DNA of 64,000 nucleotides from Sporichthya brevicatena (GCF_039525035.1 NZ_BAAAHE010000047.1:51300-115299); one strand, 5' to 3'; positions 18,073 to 26,428 are shown, numbered from the stretch's first letter. The notes: generated by a model from the letters alone, not told the origin. Program-made: numbers and translations.

Positions 18073-18974
18073 GCCTGGTCCTCTTCGACGTCCCCGGTCC
18101 GCGGGCCCGCCGCCGGGCACGGATCTTCAGTGCCCTCGCGATCGTCGTCTTCGCCGCGCTCGTCGGCTGGGTGATCTGGCGTCTCGACCAGCGCGACCAG
18201 TTCGACTCCACGCTCTGGGAACCCTTCACCGACCGCGGCATTCAGAAGGCCATCGCCCGCGGGCTCGGTGCGACGATCCGGGCCGCGCTGTTCGCGATCG
18301 TCCTCGCACTGATCCTCGGGATCCTGCTCGCGGCCGGACGCCTGTCGACGCGGCGCTGGCTGCGCTGGCCCTGCGTGGCGTTCGTCGAGTTCTTCCGCGC
18401 GACGCCGGTCGTCATCCTGATCCTGTTCCTGTTCATCGCCTTCTCCGGCGACTTCGAGCCGATCGGCGACGACCTCTCCGACGCCCTCCCCGAACGCGTC
18501 GCGGCCATTCTCGGCACCGACCAGCTCGGGACGCTGGCCCCGCTGGTGATCGCGCTGATGCTGTACAACGGGGCGGTCCTCGCCGAGGTGTTCCGCGCGG
18601 GCATCCTCGCCGTGCCCAAGGGCCAGCGCGAGGCCGCCGCGGCCGTCGGGCTGACCGAGCGTCAGATCATGAGCCAGGTCCTGCTCCCCCAGGCGACCCG
18701 CATCATGCTGCCCTCGATCGTCAGCCAGGCCGTCGTCGCGCTGAAGGACACCTCGCTCGGCTTCATCATCGCCTACCCCGAGCTGGTCCGCGTCGGCCGG
18801 AACATCTACGACACCCGCTACAACATCATCCCGACGGTCATCGTCATCACGATCATCTACGTCGCCCTGAACATGGCGGTCGACGGCTTCGCCCGCTGGC
18901 TCGAACGCCGCCAGGCCCGGCGCTACAGCCGCGCCGCCGTCTCCCAGGCCGCCGCCGTCACCGACGCCACCTGA
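18069..18974 (+). CDS. gluD: Amino-acid ABC transporter permease
   Basis: A 301-residue permease, longer than its partner because of an N-terminal helix (residues about 17-42) and a large loop (SGDFEPIGDDLSDALPERVAAILGTDQLG) between membrane segments. The EAA loop reads REAAAAVGLTERQIMSQVLLPQA. The ATG overlapping the gluC stop is the chosen start. The C-terminal tail is basic. It ends the transporter operon and is followed by a long hairpin shared with the convergent recX gene. Confidence 0.93.
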   Translation: MSLVLFDVPGPRARRRARIFSALAIVVFAALVGWVIWRLDQRDQFDSTLWEPFTDRGIQKAIARGLGATIRAALFAIVLALILGILLAAGRLSTRRWLRWPCVAFVEFFRATPVVILILFLFIAFSGDFEPIGDDLSDALPERVAAILGTDQLGTLAPLVIALMLYNGAVLAEVFRAGILAVPKGQREAAAAVGLTERQIMSQVLLPQATRIMLPSIVSQAVVALKDTSLGFIIAYPELVRVGRNIYDTRYNIIPTVIVITIIYVALNMAVDGFARWLERRQARRYSRAAVSQAAAVTDAT

Positions 18975-18980
18975 CACTCG

Positions 18981-19041
18981 CCCGAAAGCGCAGTACGACA
19001 CCCGCTTTTTGCTTTCGCGGGTGCCATAGTGCGCTTTCGGG
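18981..19041. terminator. Two-tier hairpin between gluD and recX
   Basis: Outer arms CCCGAAAGCGCA (18981-18992) and TGCGCTTTCGGG (19030-19041) are perfect. Inner arms CACCCGC (18999-19005) and GCGGGTG (19017-19023) flank a T-rich loop. It separates two convergent genes and probably terminates both. Confidence 0.8.
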
Positions 19042-19064
19042 GAGATGCCCGGCGGGACAGGCGA

Positions 19065-19688
19065 TCAGTCGCCCAGGGGCGGGGCGTCCTCGCCCTCGGC
19101 CTCGAGCGCCTCGCGGATGACGCGGTAGGCGACGGCCTCGGAGTACCCCTTGCGCGCGAGCAGGGAGGCGACGCGGCGGAACCGGACCTGGGTGTCGAGG
19201 CCGCGGGTCGCGGCGAGGCGCTTGGTCGCGAGGGTGCGCGCGGTCTCGAGCTCACGCTCGGGGTCGAGCTCCGCGACCGCGACGGCCACGACGGCCGCGT
19301 CGACCCCGCGGGTCCGCAGCTCGTGGGCAAGGGCGCGGCGGGCGAGGCCGCGGCCGGCGTGGCGGCTCTCCACCCACGCCTCGGCGAAGGCCTGGTCGTC
19401 GATCAGGCCGACGTCGGTGAACCGCTCGAGGACCTCGTTCGCGACGTCCTCCTCGATGCCCTTGCGGGCCATCGCGGCCGCGAGCTGCGCGGCCGTGCGC
19501 GGCCCGTGCGAGAGCTGCCCCAGGCAGATCTCCCGCGCCAGGGCCGAGGGCTCGACGGGCTCCGCGGGCGGCTTCTCGCGTTTCTCGCGCCGCGCCCGCG
19601 GCTGCCCCTCGGATGCTCCGACGAACGACGGCGGCGCGTCGGGGTCGAACTCCCACCGGCTGCGGGATCGCCGTTGACGCGCCGCCAT
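19065..19688 (-). CDS. recX: Regulatory protein RecX
   Basis: A 207-residue RecX, which modulates RecA filament growth. It has a basic N-terminal extension (residues 1-45) typical of actinobacteria, then the three RecX three-helix repeats (AREICLGQLSHGPRTAAQLAAAMARKGI; GLIDDQAFAEAWVESRH; ELRTRGVDAAVV). It starts 20 bases after the recA stop and should be cotranscribed with recA under SOS control. ATG start. Confidence 0.93.
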   Translation of the reverse strand: MAARQRRSRSRWEFDPDAPPSFVGASEGQPRARREKREKPPAEPVEPSALAREICLGQLSHGPRTAAQLAAAMARKGIEEDVANEVLERFTDVGLIDDQAFAEAWVESRHAGRGLARRALAHELRTRGVDAAVVAVAVAELDPERELETARTLATKRLAATRGLDTQVRFRRVASLLARKGYSEAVAYRVIREALEAEGEDAPPLGD

Positions 19689-19708
19689 CGTTGTTCTCCC
19701 CGGACCGC

Positions 19709-20749
19709 TCAGAAGTCGGTCGGGGTGTCCTCGTCGACGGGCTTGTCGAGCTGCGGGCCGATGCCGAGCTTCTCCTTGATCTTCTTCTCGATCTCGTTCG
19801 CGAGGTCGGGGTTGTCCTTCAAGAAGTTGCGAGCGTTCTCCTTGCCCTGGCCGAGCTGGTCGCCCTCGTACGTGTACCAGGCACCGGACTTGCGGACGAA
19901 GCCGTGCTCCACGCCCATGTCGATCAGGCCGCCCTCGCGGCTGATGCCCTGGCCGTAGAGGATGTCGAACTCGGCCTGCTTGAACGGCGCGGCCATCTTG
20001 TTCTTCACGACCTTGACGCGGGTCCGGTTACCAACCGGCTCCGAGCCGTCCTTGAGCGTCTCGATCCGGCGGACGTCCAGCCGCACCGACGCGTAGAACT
20101 TCAGGGCCCGACCACCGGTCGTGGTCTCCGGCGACCCGAACATCACGCCGATCTTCTCGCGGAGCTGGTTGATGAAGATCGCGGTCGTCTTCGAGGAGTT
20201 CAGCGCACCGGTGATCTTGCGGAGCGCCTGGCTCATCAGGCGGGCCTGGAGACCGACGTGGCTGTCGCCCATCTCGCCCTCGATCTCGGCGCGGGGCACG
20301 AGGGCCGCGACCGAGTCGATGACGATGATGTCGAGCGCGCCCGAGCGGATCAGCATGTCCGCGATCTCCAGCGCCTGCTCGCCGGTGTCCGGCTGGGAGA
20401 CCAGCAGCGCGTCGGTGTCGACACCGAGCTTGCGGGCGTACTCCGGGTCGAGCGCGTGCTCGGCGTCGATGAAGGCCGCGACCCCGCCGGCCCGCTGGGC
20501 GTTGGCGACCGCGTGGAGGGCCACGGTCGTCTTGCCGGAGGACTCGGGGCCGTAGACCTCGATGACACGCCCGCGGGGCAGACCACCGATGCCGAGGGCC
20601 ACGTCGAGGGCGACCGAGCCGGTCGGGATGACGTCGACCGGTGCGCGCGTGTCGTCACCGAGCCGCATCACCGAGCCCTTGCCGAACTGCCGCTCGATCT
20701 GCGACAGGGCGTTGTCGAGTGCCTTGTCGCGGTCTGGTGCCTGAGCCAT
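19709..20749 (-). CDS. recA: Recombinase RecA
   Basis: A 346-residue RecA, the strand-exchange ATPase and SOS co-protease. Walker A is GPESSGKTT, Walker [15 protein letters not shown]1/L2 regions [19 protein letters not shown] and [27 protein letters not shown]. The acidic C terminus ([10 protein letters not shown]) is present. The start [15 protein letters not shown] at 20749 has GAGGTGGGGG upstream; the frame stays open for 59 more codons, but that stretch contains the SOS promoter. There is no intein. Confidence 0.98.
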   Translation of the reverse strand: MAQAPDRDKALDNALSQIERQFGKGSVMRLGDDTRAPVDVIPTGSVALDVALGIGGLPRGRVIEVYGPESSGKTTVALHAVANAQRAGGVAAFIDAEHALDPEYARKLGVDTDALLVSQPDTGEQALEIADMLIRSGALDIIVIDSVAALVPRAEIEGEMGDSHVGLQARLMSQALRKITGALNSSKTTAIFINQLREKIGVMFGSPETTTGGRALKFYASVRLDVRRIETLKDGSEPVGNRTRVKVVKNKMAAPFKQAEFDILYGQGISREGGLIDMGVEHGFVRKSGAWYTYEGDQLGQGKENARNFLKDNPDLANEIEKKIKEKLGIGPQLDKPVDEDTPTDF

Positions 20750-20859
20750 GTGTTGCCCCCACCTCGGGTCGTCGGATCTCGTCGGCGGCGACATTTCCAT
20801 GCGGGTCCGACAACCGGCCCCGCCGTGCTCGGATCTGTGGATGCCGCGGCGTGGGGAAA

Positions 20860-20888
20860 ACGCTAGCTCGAACACCCGTTCGACGAAA
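20860..20888 (-). promoter_or_regulatory. recA promoter with LexA box in the spacer
   Basis: On the minus strand TTTCGT (20888-20883) and TAGCGT (20865-20860) form a -35/-10 pair separated by 17 bases. The LexA box lies across the spacer, so repressor binding would block polymerase. The leader to the recA ATG is about 100 bases. Confidence 0.6.
20868..20883. promoter_or_regulatory. SOS (LexA) box of recA
   Basis: TCGAACACCCGTTCGA is a perfect match to the Gram-positive/actinobacterial SOS palindrome (GAAC-N4-GTTC with flanking TC/GA). It is 119 bases upstream of recA. A weaker half-matching site, CGAACAAAGTTTCG, is at 20907-20920. Confidence 0.93.
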
Positions 20889-20937
20889 CGCGCCACGCCG
20901 ATCGTTCGAACAAAGTTTCGTCCCACCCGTCACACCC

Positions 20938-20950
20938 GGGGTGACACCCC
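20938..20950. repeat. TGACA-centred palindrome after the DUF3046 gene
   Basis: GGGGTGACACCCC is a 13-base perfect palindrome starting 18 bases after the DUF3046 stop (minus strand) and upstream of the recA promoter. It has the same core as the elements at 6446 and 48066. It is probably a terminator insulating recA. Confidence 0.6.
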
Positions 20951-20967
20951 CACGGCGACGGGGAGGG

Positions 20968-21162
20968 TCAGCGCCGCGACGGCGGCAGTTCCAGCGCGGC
21001 GCAGACGGCCCGCCAGACGGTCTTGGTGTCCTCGCCGGCGTCGAGAGCCTGCTGGACGGTACGGCCGCCGAGGCCGGCGATCACCGTGTCCCGGGCGTAG
21101 GACTCCGCGTACCCGGCCCCGAGCTCGGTCCGCATCCGATCCCAGAAGTCCGACAGGCGCAT
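20968..21162 (-). CDS. DUF3046 protein
   Basis: A 64-residue protein starting MRLSDFWDRM, the characteristic opening of DUF3046 proteins, which are encoded just upstream of recA in many actinobacteria (for example Rv2738c). Function is unknown. A longer start at 21210 would run through the terminator hairpin of the preceding gene, so the ATG at 21162 is chosen. The ribosome site is weak. Confidence 0.88.
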   Translation of the reverse strand: MRLSDFWDRMRTELGAGYAESYARDTVIAGLGGRTVQQALDAGEDTKTVWRAVCAALELPPSRR

Positions 21163-21197
21163 GCGGGTCAGTGTGCCTGCGGCCCGCACCGGAACGA

Positions 21198-21231
21198 CGA
21201 ACCGCCCCACACCGAGCGGCGTGGGGCGGTT
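21198..21231. terminator. 12-bp stem hairpin after the small unknown gene
   Basis: GAACCGCCCCAC and GTGGGGCGGTTC pair perfectly around a ten-base loop, 14 bases after the stop of the minus-strand gene at 21245. It should end that transcript before the DUF3046 gene. Confidence 0.85.
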
Positions 21232-21244
21232 CGGGAAGCAGGTT

Positions 21245-21571
21245 CTAGCCGAGCGCCTCGGCGTCGACGAGACGCTGCAGAGCCGCGTCCCAGCCGTGGT
21301 CGGGGAACTCGGCCGCGAGCGACTCGAGCTCGGCCTTGATCTTGGCGCCGTGGCCGGCCGCCGCGAGGCTGCGGATCTCCTCGACGAACGCGTCGGAGTT
21401 CGTCCGCAGGTTCGGGGTCCGCCCGGTGGTGATGTTGCGAACGTAGGCGTTCTTGCCGCCGTTCAGCGGGATCACGTACTTGACCTCGCCGAGGACGGAG
21501 ACGGCGCCGGAGGCGGAGCCCGCACCGGCGCGGACTGACGCGCGTGAGGTCTTTGACTGCTTGCCGGACAC
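21245..21571 (-). CDS. Small unknown protein
   Basis: About 108 residues, starting MSGKQSKTSRASVRAG with a GTG codon preceded by CAGGAGAG. The N-terminal 25 residues are Ser/Ala/Gly-rich and basic. The rest (VKYVIPLNGGKNAYVRNITTGRTPN, then two helices ending in AAEFPDHGWDAALQRLVDAEALG) looks like a small folded domain. I do not recognise the family. The open frame continues upstream to 21985 but that part is antisense to the TIGR03086 gene region and lacks coding character. Its own terminator follows. Confidence 0.65.
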   Translation of the reverse strand: MSGKQSKTSRASVRAGAGSASGAVSVLGEVKYVIPLNGGKNAYVRNITTGRTPNLRTNSDAFVEEIRSLAAAGHGAKIKAELESLAAEFPDHGWDAALQRLVDAEALG

Positions 21572-21651
21572 GTGGCTCTCCTGCGGAAAAGATCGGGATG
21601 TGGCAGCCCATGGTACCCAGCACCCCGGGGTGCCCGTGCCGCGCGACCCCG

Positions 21652-22221
21652 TCAGGGCGTCCGGCCGGCCAGCCGGAGCAGCGTCTCCAGGTCCGACCCC
21701 GGCGCGTCGCCGGGTGCCGGCGGCTCGAAGAACGGGACTCCCCCGGCCCCGAGCGGCAGGGCGTTCTCCGGCCAGACACGCAGCGCGAACGCCGCCAGTT
21801 CCGGATCGCAGGCCTCGTCGAGACCGAGGGAGCGGGCCAGGTCCCAGGTGTGGACGACGACCTCGACGACCCGGATCTGGAGCAGGATGCGCCCCGGGAT
21901 GTCCCCGGTCGAGAACGGGACGACCCGCTCCAGCGCCCCGGGCTCGGCGAACGCCGCGGCGCACAGCGCCCGGTTCTCCTCCCACGCCGGGAGCGCGCCG
22001 ATCACGAGGGCGTCGATCTGCCGTTCGGCGAGAAAGTCGTCCCGCGTGCCGCCCCGCACGAGGCGGCCGTACCGGCCGCCGCCGATGACCACGTGGTTCA
22101 CCAGGCGGTAGGTGTCCCAGTCGGTGCAGGGCGTGGGGCGGTGCCAGTCGGCCTCCCCGACCTCCCGCAGCCGCCGGTCGAAGCCGCGGTCCGCGGCGCT
22201 CAGAGCCTCGAGCACGTTCAT
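21652..22221 (-). CDS. TIGR03086-type DinB/maleylpyruvate isomerase-like protein
   Basis: A 189-residue member of the mycothiol-dependent maleylpyruvate isomerase/DinB superfamily. Putative metal histidines are in LVNHVVIGGGRYGRL (about residue 43) and EVVVHTWDLARSLG (about residue 130). The sequence PCTDWDTYRLVNH is typical of the TIGR03086 group. It overlaps the upstream permease by four bases (ATGA), so it is probably the last gene of the exporter operon. The reaction is unknown. Confidence 0.85.
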   Translation of the reverse strand: MNVLEALSAADRGFDRRLREVGEADWHRPTPCTDWDTYRLVNHVVIGGGRYGRLVRGGTRDDFLAERQIDALVIGALPAWEENRALCAAAFAEPGALERVVPFSTGDIPGRILLQIRVVEVVVHTWDLARSLGLDEACDPELAAFALRVWPENALPLGAGGVPFFEPPAPGDAPGSDLETLLRLAGRTP

Positions 22222-23030
22222 GTGATCAGCTTCGCCTCCAGACGCCGGATCGCGAGCCAACAGGCTCCCGCGCCGAGCCCGGTCAGGTACAGCACGTGCA
22301 GCAGCAACGCGGCGTCGACCGCCCCCGTCGTGAGCCCCCGCAGCAACGCGACCCCGTGGTACAGCGGCAGTACCCGGGCGAGCCAGGCGACCGGGTCCGG
22401 GTAGGTCGACAGCGGCGCGAAGGTCGCCGAGAACAGGAACATCGGCAGGACGCCGGTCATGACCCACTCGAAGTCCTGCCAGCCGCGGATCAGCGCCACC
22501 GCGGCCAGGCCCAGCGCCGCGAACGTGAACCCGACGAGCAGCGCGGCCGGCAGGGCGAGGACCGCCCACCACGACGAGCACAACCCCAGCGCGGCCATCA
22601 CCGCCAGGAACGCCGCCGAGTACGCCCCGCCGCGCATCAACGTCCACGCGATCTCGCCGACGGCGATGTCGCGGATCGTGATCGGCGTGGCCAGCACCGC
22701 CTCGTACGCCTTCGACAGATGCAGCTTGGCCATGATGTTGAAGCTCTCCATGACCGCGCCGTTCATCGCGGAGGCCGCGAGCATGGCCGGCGCCACGAAC
22801 TCCGTGTACTCCAGCGGTCGGCCGCCCGGGCCCTCGACGTCACCGACGAGATCGGCGATCCCGACGCCGATCGAGAGCAGGTAGAACAGCGCCTCGAGGA
22901 ATCCGCCGAGGATCACGAGCATGTGCCCGCGGAAGAACAGCGCGTTCCGCTCGACGACGTGCCGACCCGCCCCCAACGCCGGCCGGCCGACGCGTGGGAG
23001 CGGCGGCAGCACCCGCCCGACCGCCGTCAC
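22218..23030 (-). CDS. ABC-2 type transporter permease, second subunit
   Basis: A 270-residue permease with six predicted helices, of the ABC-2 family (NodJ/DrrB-like). Typical segments are FVAPAMLAASAMNGAVMES near residue 75, followed by LHLSKAYEAVLATPITIRDIAVGEI, and FSATFAPLSTYP near residue 190. GTG start overlapping the stop of the first permease (GTGA). A much longer open frame upstream is out-of-frame sequence of the partner gene. With its partner and the ATPase it forms an exporter, perhaps for a lipid, polyketide or drug. Confidence 0.88.
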   Translation of the reverse strand: MTAVGRVLPPLPRVGRPALGAGRHVVERNALFFRGHMLVILGGFLEALFYLLSIGVGIADLVGDVEGPGGRPLEYTEFVAPAMLAASAMNGAVMESFNIMAKLHLSKAYEAVLATPITIRDIAVGEIAWTLMRGGAYSAAFLAVMAALGLCSSWWAVLALPAALLVGFTFAALGLAAVALIRGWQDFEWVMTGVLPMFLFSATFAPLSTYPDPVAWLARVLPLYHGVALLRGLTTGAVDAALLLHVLYLTGLGAGACWLAIRRLEAKLIT

Positions 23031-23812
23031 GGTGCCAGCCTCCGCGCGTACATCCGGACGGCGAGGACGAAGCCGCCGACCGTCCACGCGAGCAGGTATG
23101 CGACGTGCCCGAGACCGCTCGCGAACGTCCCCTGCTCCAGGGCCAGGTCGCGGCAGAGATCGACGCCGTGCCACAGCGGCGTCACGTAGGCCAGCTGCTC
23201 CACCCCCACCGGGAGCTGCGCGACCGGGAAGAACGCGCCCGAGAACAACGACATCGGCAGGACCACGAAGCGGTAGAACGCGGCGAGACTCATCTCGACC
23301 CGTCGGGTGATGGCGAACGCCGCGATCGGGGCGGCGTGCGCCAGCCCGCAGAGCACCGCCGCCGGCATCGCCGCGAGGACCCACGGCGAGGAGAACGCCC
23401 CGAACAGCGCCGCCACCGCGGTGAAGATCGTCACCGTCGCGGTCAGTTTCAGCGCGATGAACAACAGGTGGCCCGTCAGCAGGTCGTGCACCCGCAGGCG
23501 CGTCACCTGCTGCGCCGGATAGGTCCCCCACCACCGCAACGCCCCGATGACCGGCCAGGAACTCTCCTCGAACCCCTGCTGCATCGCGGTGAGGGCGAGG
23601 ATCCCGGGGGCCAGGAACACCAGGTACTCGACGCCCTGCACCCCGGCCGCCCCGACGTTGTCGTCGACCAGCGTCCCGACGCCGAACCCGAGCGCGGTCA
23701 GGTACAGCAGCGGTGTCACGGTCATGGCGGTGAGCTGGGTGCGCCAGTGCCGCCGGTTGCGCAGGAGCCAGTACTCCATGGCCGGGACGGCCGGGCCGAG
23801 CAGCGGGCGCAT
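23027..23812 (-). CDS. ABC-2 type transporter permease, first subunit
   Basis: A 261-residue six-helix ABC-2 permease related to the NodJ/lipooligosaccharide exporter group: MEYWLLRNRRHWRTQL at the N terminus, EYLVFLAPGILALTAMQQGFEES near residue 65, and FSGAFFPVAQLP near residue 195. It shares one base with the ATPase stop (TGATG). It is paralogous to the next permease, so the channel is probably a heterodimer. Confidence 0.88.
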   Translation of the reverse strand: MRPLLGPAVPAMEYWLLRNRRHWRTQLTAMTVTPLLYLTALGFGVGTLVDDNVGAAGVQGVEYLVFLAPGILALTAMQQGFEESSWPVIGALRWWGTYPAQQVTRLRVHDLLTGHLLFIALKLTATVTIFTAVAALFGAFSSPWVLAAMPAAVLCGLAHAAPIAAFAITRRVEMSLAAFYRFVVLPMSLFSGAFFPVAQLPVGVEQLAYVTPLWHGVDLCRDLALEQGTFASGLGHVAYLLAWTVGGFVLAVRMYARRLAP

Positions 23813-24801
23813 CAGTCGACCAGCGTCCGGCCGGTGAGGCGGAGGAACACGTCCTCCAGCGAGGAGCGTCGGACCAGGACCGAGGCCAGGTTCAGCTCGT
23901 GATGATGGTGCGTCACGGCAGCGGCGGTGGCGTCCCCGTCGTCGGTGTAGAGCAGGACACGGTCCGGGAGGACCTCGATCCGCTGCGCGAGCGGCGCCAG
24001 GACCTCGGCCGGGCGCGCGGTCTCGCCGTCGGCCGGGCGGGCCTCGACGACCTCGCGGGTCGAGTGCGTCGCGATCAGGTCCCGCGGTGAACCCTCGGCC
24101 GCGATCCGACCGCCGTCCATCACGACGAGCCGGTCGCAGAGCTGCTCGGCCTCGTCCATGTAATGCGTCGTCAGAATCAATGTGACGCCTGAGCGCTTGA
24201 GCTGGAACAGCCGCTCCCACACGACGTGCCGGGCCTGCGGGTCGAGCCCCGTCGTCGGCTCGTCGAGCAGCAGGAGCCGGGGCCGGTTCACCAGCGCCCG
24301 CGCGATCGTCAGGCGCCGCTTCATGCCGCCGGAGAGGGTGTCGACGCGCGAGTCGCGCCGATCGGCGAGTTGCACGAACTCCAGCAGCTCGTCGGCCCGG
24401 GAGCGGCACTCCTTCCACGGCAGCCCGAAGTAACGGCCGTAGATGACGAGGTTGTCGCGGACGGTCAGTTCTCCGTCGAGGCTGTCCTCCTGCGGGACGA
24501 CGCCCAGCCCGGCCCGGATCTGCGAGCCATCGACCGCCGGGTCCCGCCCGAGCACCCGGAGCACTCCCGCGGTCGCGGGCGACGTGCAGCCGATCATCCG
24601 CATCGTCGAGCTCTTGCCGGCCCCGTTGGGCCCGAGGAAGCCGAAGGCCTCACCCGCGCGGACCTCGACGTCGATCCCGGCCACGGCGACGCGGCGTTGC
24701 TCCCCCTCGCCGAACGCCTTGACCAGGTCGCGGGCGAACACCAACGCGCCCGGCGGCGCGTCGACGGCGACCGCCGCCCGTTCGTCCCTGGTCTCGTCCA
24801 C
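23812..24801 (-). CDS. ABC-2 exporter ATPase (NodI/DrrA-like)
   Basis: A 329-residue ATPase: Walker A GPNGAGKSST, Q-loop VPQEDSLDGELTVRDNL, signature LSGGMKRR, Walker B LLLLDEPTTGLD, switch THYMDEAEQL. The DRDNLxIYGRYFG-like segment and LSGGMKRRL resemble the NodI/LPS-export (ABCA) class more than DrrA. The C-terminal 90 residues, ending RRSSLEDVFLRLTGR, are the usual regulatory tail, with a histidine run (HHHH) inside. First gene of a four-gene overlapping unit. GTG start. Confidence 0.92.
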   Translation of the reverse strand: MDETRDERAAVAVDAPPGALVFARDLVKAFGEGEQRRVAVAGIDVEVRAGEAFGFLGPNGAGKSSTMRMIGCTSPATAGVLRVLGRDPAVDGSQIRAGLGVVPQEDSLDGELTVRDNLVIYGRYFGLPWKECRSRADELLEFVQLADRRDSRVDTLSGGMKRRLTIARALVNRPRLLLLDEPTTGLDPQARHVVWERLFQLKRSGVTLILTTHYMDEAEQLCDRLVVMDGGRIAAEGSPRDLIATHSTREVVEARPADGETARPAEVLAPLAQRIEVLPDRVLLYTDDGDATAAAVTHHHHELNLASVLVRRSSLEDVFLRLTGRTLVD

Positions 24802-24813
24802 CGGGGCACGTTA

Positions 24814-24833
24814 CCCGCGTCCGCCGACGCGGG
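24814..24833. other. Inverted repeat in the divergent gap
   Basis: CCCGCGTC and GACGCGGG form an 8-bp stem with loop CGCC in the 90-base gap between the exporter ATPase and the DinB-like gene. It may be an operator or leader hairpin; there is no further support. Confidence 0.35.
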
Positions 24834-24891
24834 GCCGTCCAATTCCGCCCGCCCGGCATGACCGCCCACCGGGCGGGGGTAGGACGCCCAC

Positions 24892-25413
24892 ATGGACTGG
24901 AACGAGCAGCTGTGCGACCAGCTCGAGCGGCACTGGACCGGGCAGCTCCGGCCCCGGCTCGACGGGCTGACGGACGACGAGTACTGCTGGGAGCCCGTCC
25001 CCAACTGCTGGAACGTCCGGCCCCGCGGCACCGGCACCGCGATCGACTTCGCGAACCCCACCCCGGACCCCGAGCCGGTGACGACGATCGCCTGGCGCCT
25101 GGGCCACCTGATCGTCGGCGTCTTCGGCATGCGCGTCGCCCGCCACTTCGGCGGACCCGCGATGGACTACGAGACCTTCGAGTACGCCGGCACCGCCGCG
25201 ACCGCACTCGCCCAACTCGACGAGGCCTACGCCGCCTGGATGGCCGGCGTGCGCACCTGGACCGACGAGCAGCTCGCCGCTCCCTGCGGCGAACCCGGCT
25301 ACGAGGCCTTCCCGCGCGCCGCCCTGGTCCTCCACATCAGCCGGGAAGCGATCCACCACGGCGCCGAGATCGCCCTCCTCCGCGATCTCCACATCCGCCT
25401 CGGCTTCCGCTGA
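24892..25413 (+). CDS. DinB-like protein
   Basis: A 173-residue DinB superfamily protein. Metal-ligand histidines are probably in WRLGHLIVGVF (about residue 83) and HISREAIHHGAEIALLRDL (about residues 147-154). It carries Trp-rich segments (LERHWTGQL; EPVPNCWNVRP) typical of this group. ATG start. It is divergent from the exporter operon and followed by the 25430-25519 palindrome and repeat cluster. Probable thiol- or metal-dependent transferase; the substrate is unknown. Confidence 0.82.
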   Translation: MDWNEQLCDQLERHWTGQLRPRLDGLTDDEYCWEPVPNCWNVRPRGTGTAIDFANPTPDPEPVTTIAWRLGHLIVGVFGMRVARHFGGPAMDYETFEYAGTAATALAQLDEAYAAWMAGVRTWTDEQLAAPCGEPGYEAFPRAALVLHISREAIHHGAEIALLRDLHIRLGFR

Positions 25414-25429
25414 CCCGCCGCCGCCTCCC

Positions 25430-25483
25430 TGCACAAGAGATGTCATCTCCAATGCATGCACTGGAGATGACATCTCTTGTGCA
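25430..25483. repeat. 54-bp near-perfect TGACA-type palindrome
   Basis: Two 27-base arms (25430-25456 and 25457-25483) are reverse complements at 26 positions. Each arm contains the GGAGATGACATCTCT core, also found in the 13219 array. It lies between the convergent DinB-like and methyltransferase genes. Confidence 0.9.
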
Positions 25484-25519
25484 GATGACATCTCTTGTGC
25501 AGATGACATCTCTTGTGCA
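25466..25519. repeat. Three tandem 18-bp copies of the palindrome arm
   Basis: GATGACATCTCTTGTGCA at 25466-25483, 25484-25501 and 25502-25519, all identical. The first copy is also the end of the 54-bp palindrome. The last copy ends 18 bases before the methyltransferase stop. Confidence 0.92.
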
Positions 25520-25536
25520 GGCCGGGCGGGGGCGGG

Positions 25537-26325
25537 TCAGGCGCGGGCGACGATCTCCCCGTGGGTGATGGAGAGCCAGCCGTCGCCGGCGGCGGCCCAC
25601 TCGGACCAGCCGGCGGACATCGCCTGCAGGTCGGCCGCGGTGGCGTAGCCGGAGGTCAGGGCCTGGGTCGCCATCGCCGAGGAGAGGATCCGGTCCGCCC
25701 ACATCCCGCCCCACCAGGCGCGGTCGTCCGGGGTCGCGAAGCACCAGACGCTCGCGGTCGGGGTGATGTCGGCGAACCCGGCCTGCTGCGCCCACGACAG
25801 CAGGCGCCGCCCGGCCTCGGGCTCGCCGCCGTTGTCGCCCGCGCACCGCAGGTAGAGCGCCATCCAGTCGTCGAGCGCGGGCGGCTTCGGGTACCACGCG
25901 AACGCCGGGTAGTCGCTGTCGCGCACGGCGACGATCCCGCCCGGCCGCGTCACCCGCCGCATCTCCCGCAGCGCCTGCACCGGGTCGGCGACGTGCTGCA
26001 GGACCTGGTGCGCGTGCACGACGTCGAAGCTGTCGTCCGCGAACGGCAGAGCGTGGACGTCCCCCACCGCGAACTCCACCCCGGTCGTTCCCCGCGCCGC
26101 CGCCTCCGCCCGGCACAGGTCGAGCGCCTCGGCGGTCGGCTCGAGCGCGGTGACCGCTCCCACCCGCTCGGCGAGGTCCAGCGTGAGCGTCCCCGGCCCG
26201 CAGCCGACGTCGAGCAGGCGCTGGTCCGAGGCCAGGTACGGCAGCAGGTACGCGGCGGAGTTCTCCGCGGTCCGCCACCGGTGGGAGCGCAGCACCGACT
26301 CGTGGTGGCCGTGGGTGTACGTCAT
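25537..26325 (-). CDS. SAM-dependent methyltransferase, UbiE-like
   Basis: A 262-residue class I methyltransferase. SAM-binding motifs: LLDVGCGPGTLTLDLA (about residues 38-53), the acidic ALEP after beta 2, and GDVHALPFADDSFDVVHAHQVLQHV (motif II-III). The C-terminal half carries aromatic substrate-site segments (SVWCFATPDDRAWWGGMWADR). The substrate is unknown. ATG start, with an operator-like palindrome 25 bases upstream. It is divergent from lhr. Confidence 0.9.
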   Translation of the reverse strand: MTYTHGHHESVLRSHRWRTAENSAAYLLPYLASDQRLLDVGCGPGTLTLDLAERVGAVTALEPTAEALDLCRAEAAARGTTGVEFAVGDVHALPFADDSFDVVHAHQVLQHVADPVQALREMRRVTRPGGIVAVRDSDYPAFAWYPKPPALDDWMALYLRCAGDNGGEPEAGRRLLSWAQQAGFADITPTASVWCFATPDDRAWWGGMWADRILSSAMATQALTSGYATAADLQAMSAGWSEWAAAGDGWLSITHGEIVARA

Positions 26326-26349
26326 GGCGTCTCACTCTCTGAGATTTAT

Positions 26350-26366
26350 GTCTTACATTGTAAGAC
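26350..26366. promoter_or_regulatory. Operator-like palindrome before the methyltransferase
   Basis: GTCTTACATTGTAAGAC: seven-base perfect arms around ATT, AT-rich in a GC-rich genome, in the divergent gap between the methyltransferase and lhr. It overlaps the likely promoter region. The cognate regulator is not in the window. Confidence 0.65.
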
Positions 26367-26428
26367 CCACCGGACCGGGGTGCATCGGGGCCAGGCCTAC
26401 TGTCGGTGCCGCGGGGCAGGATGGACCG

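Noticed and set aside
20750..20926. 59-residue N-terminal extension of recA
   Set aside because: This stretch contains the SOS box and promoter; recA homologues start at MAQAPDR.
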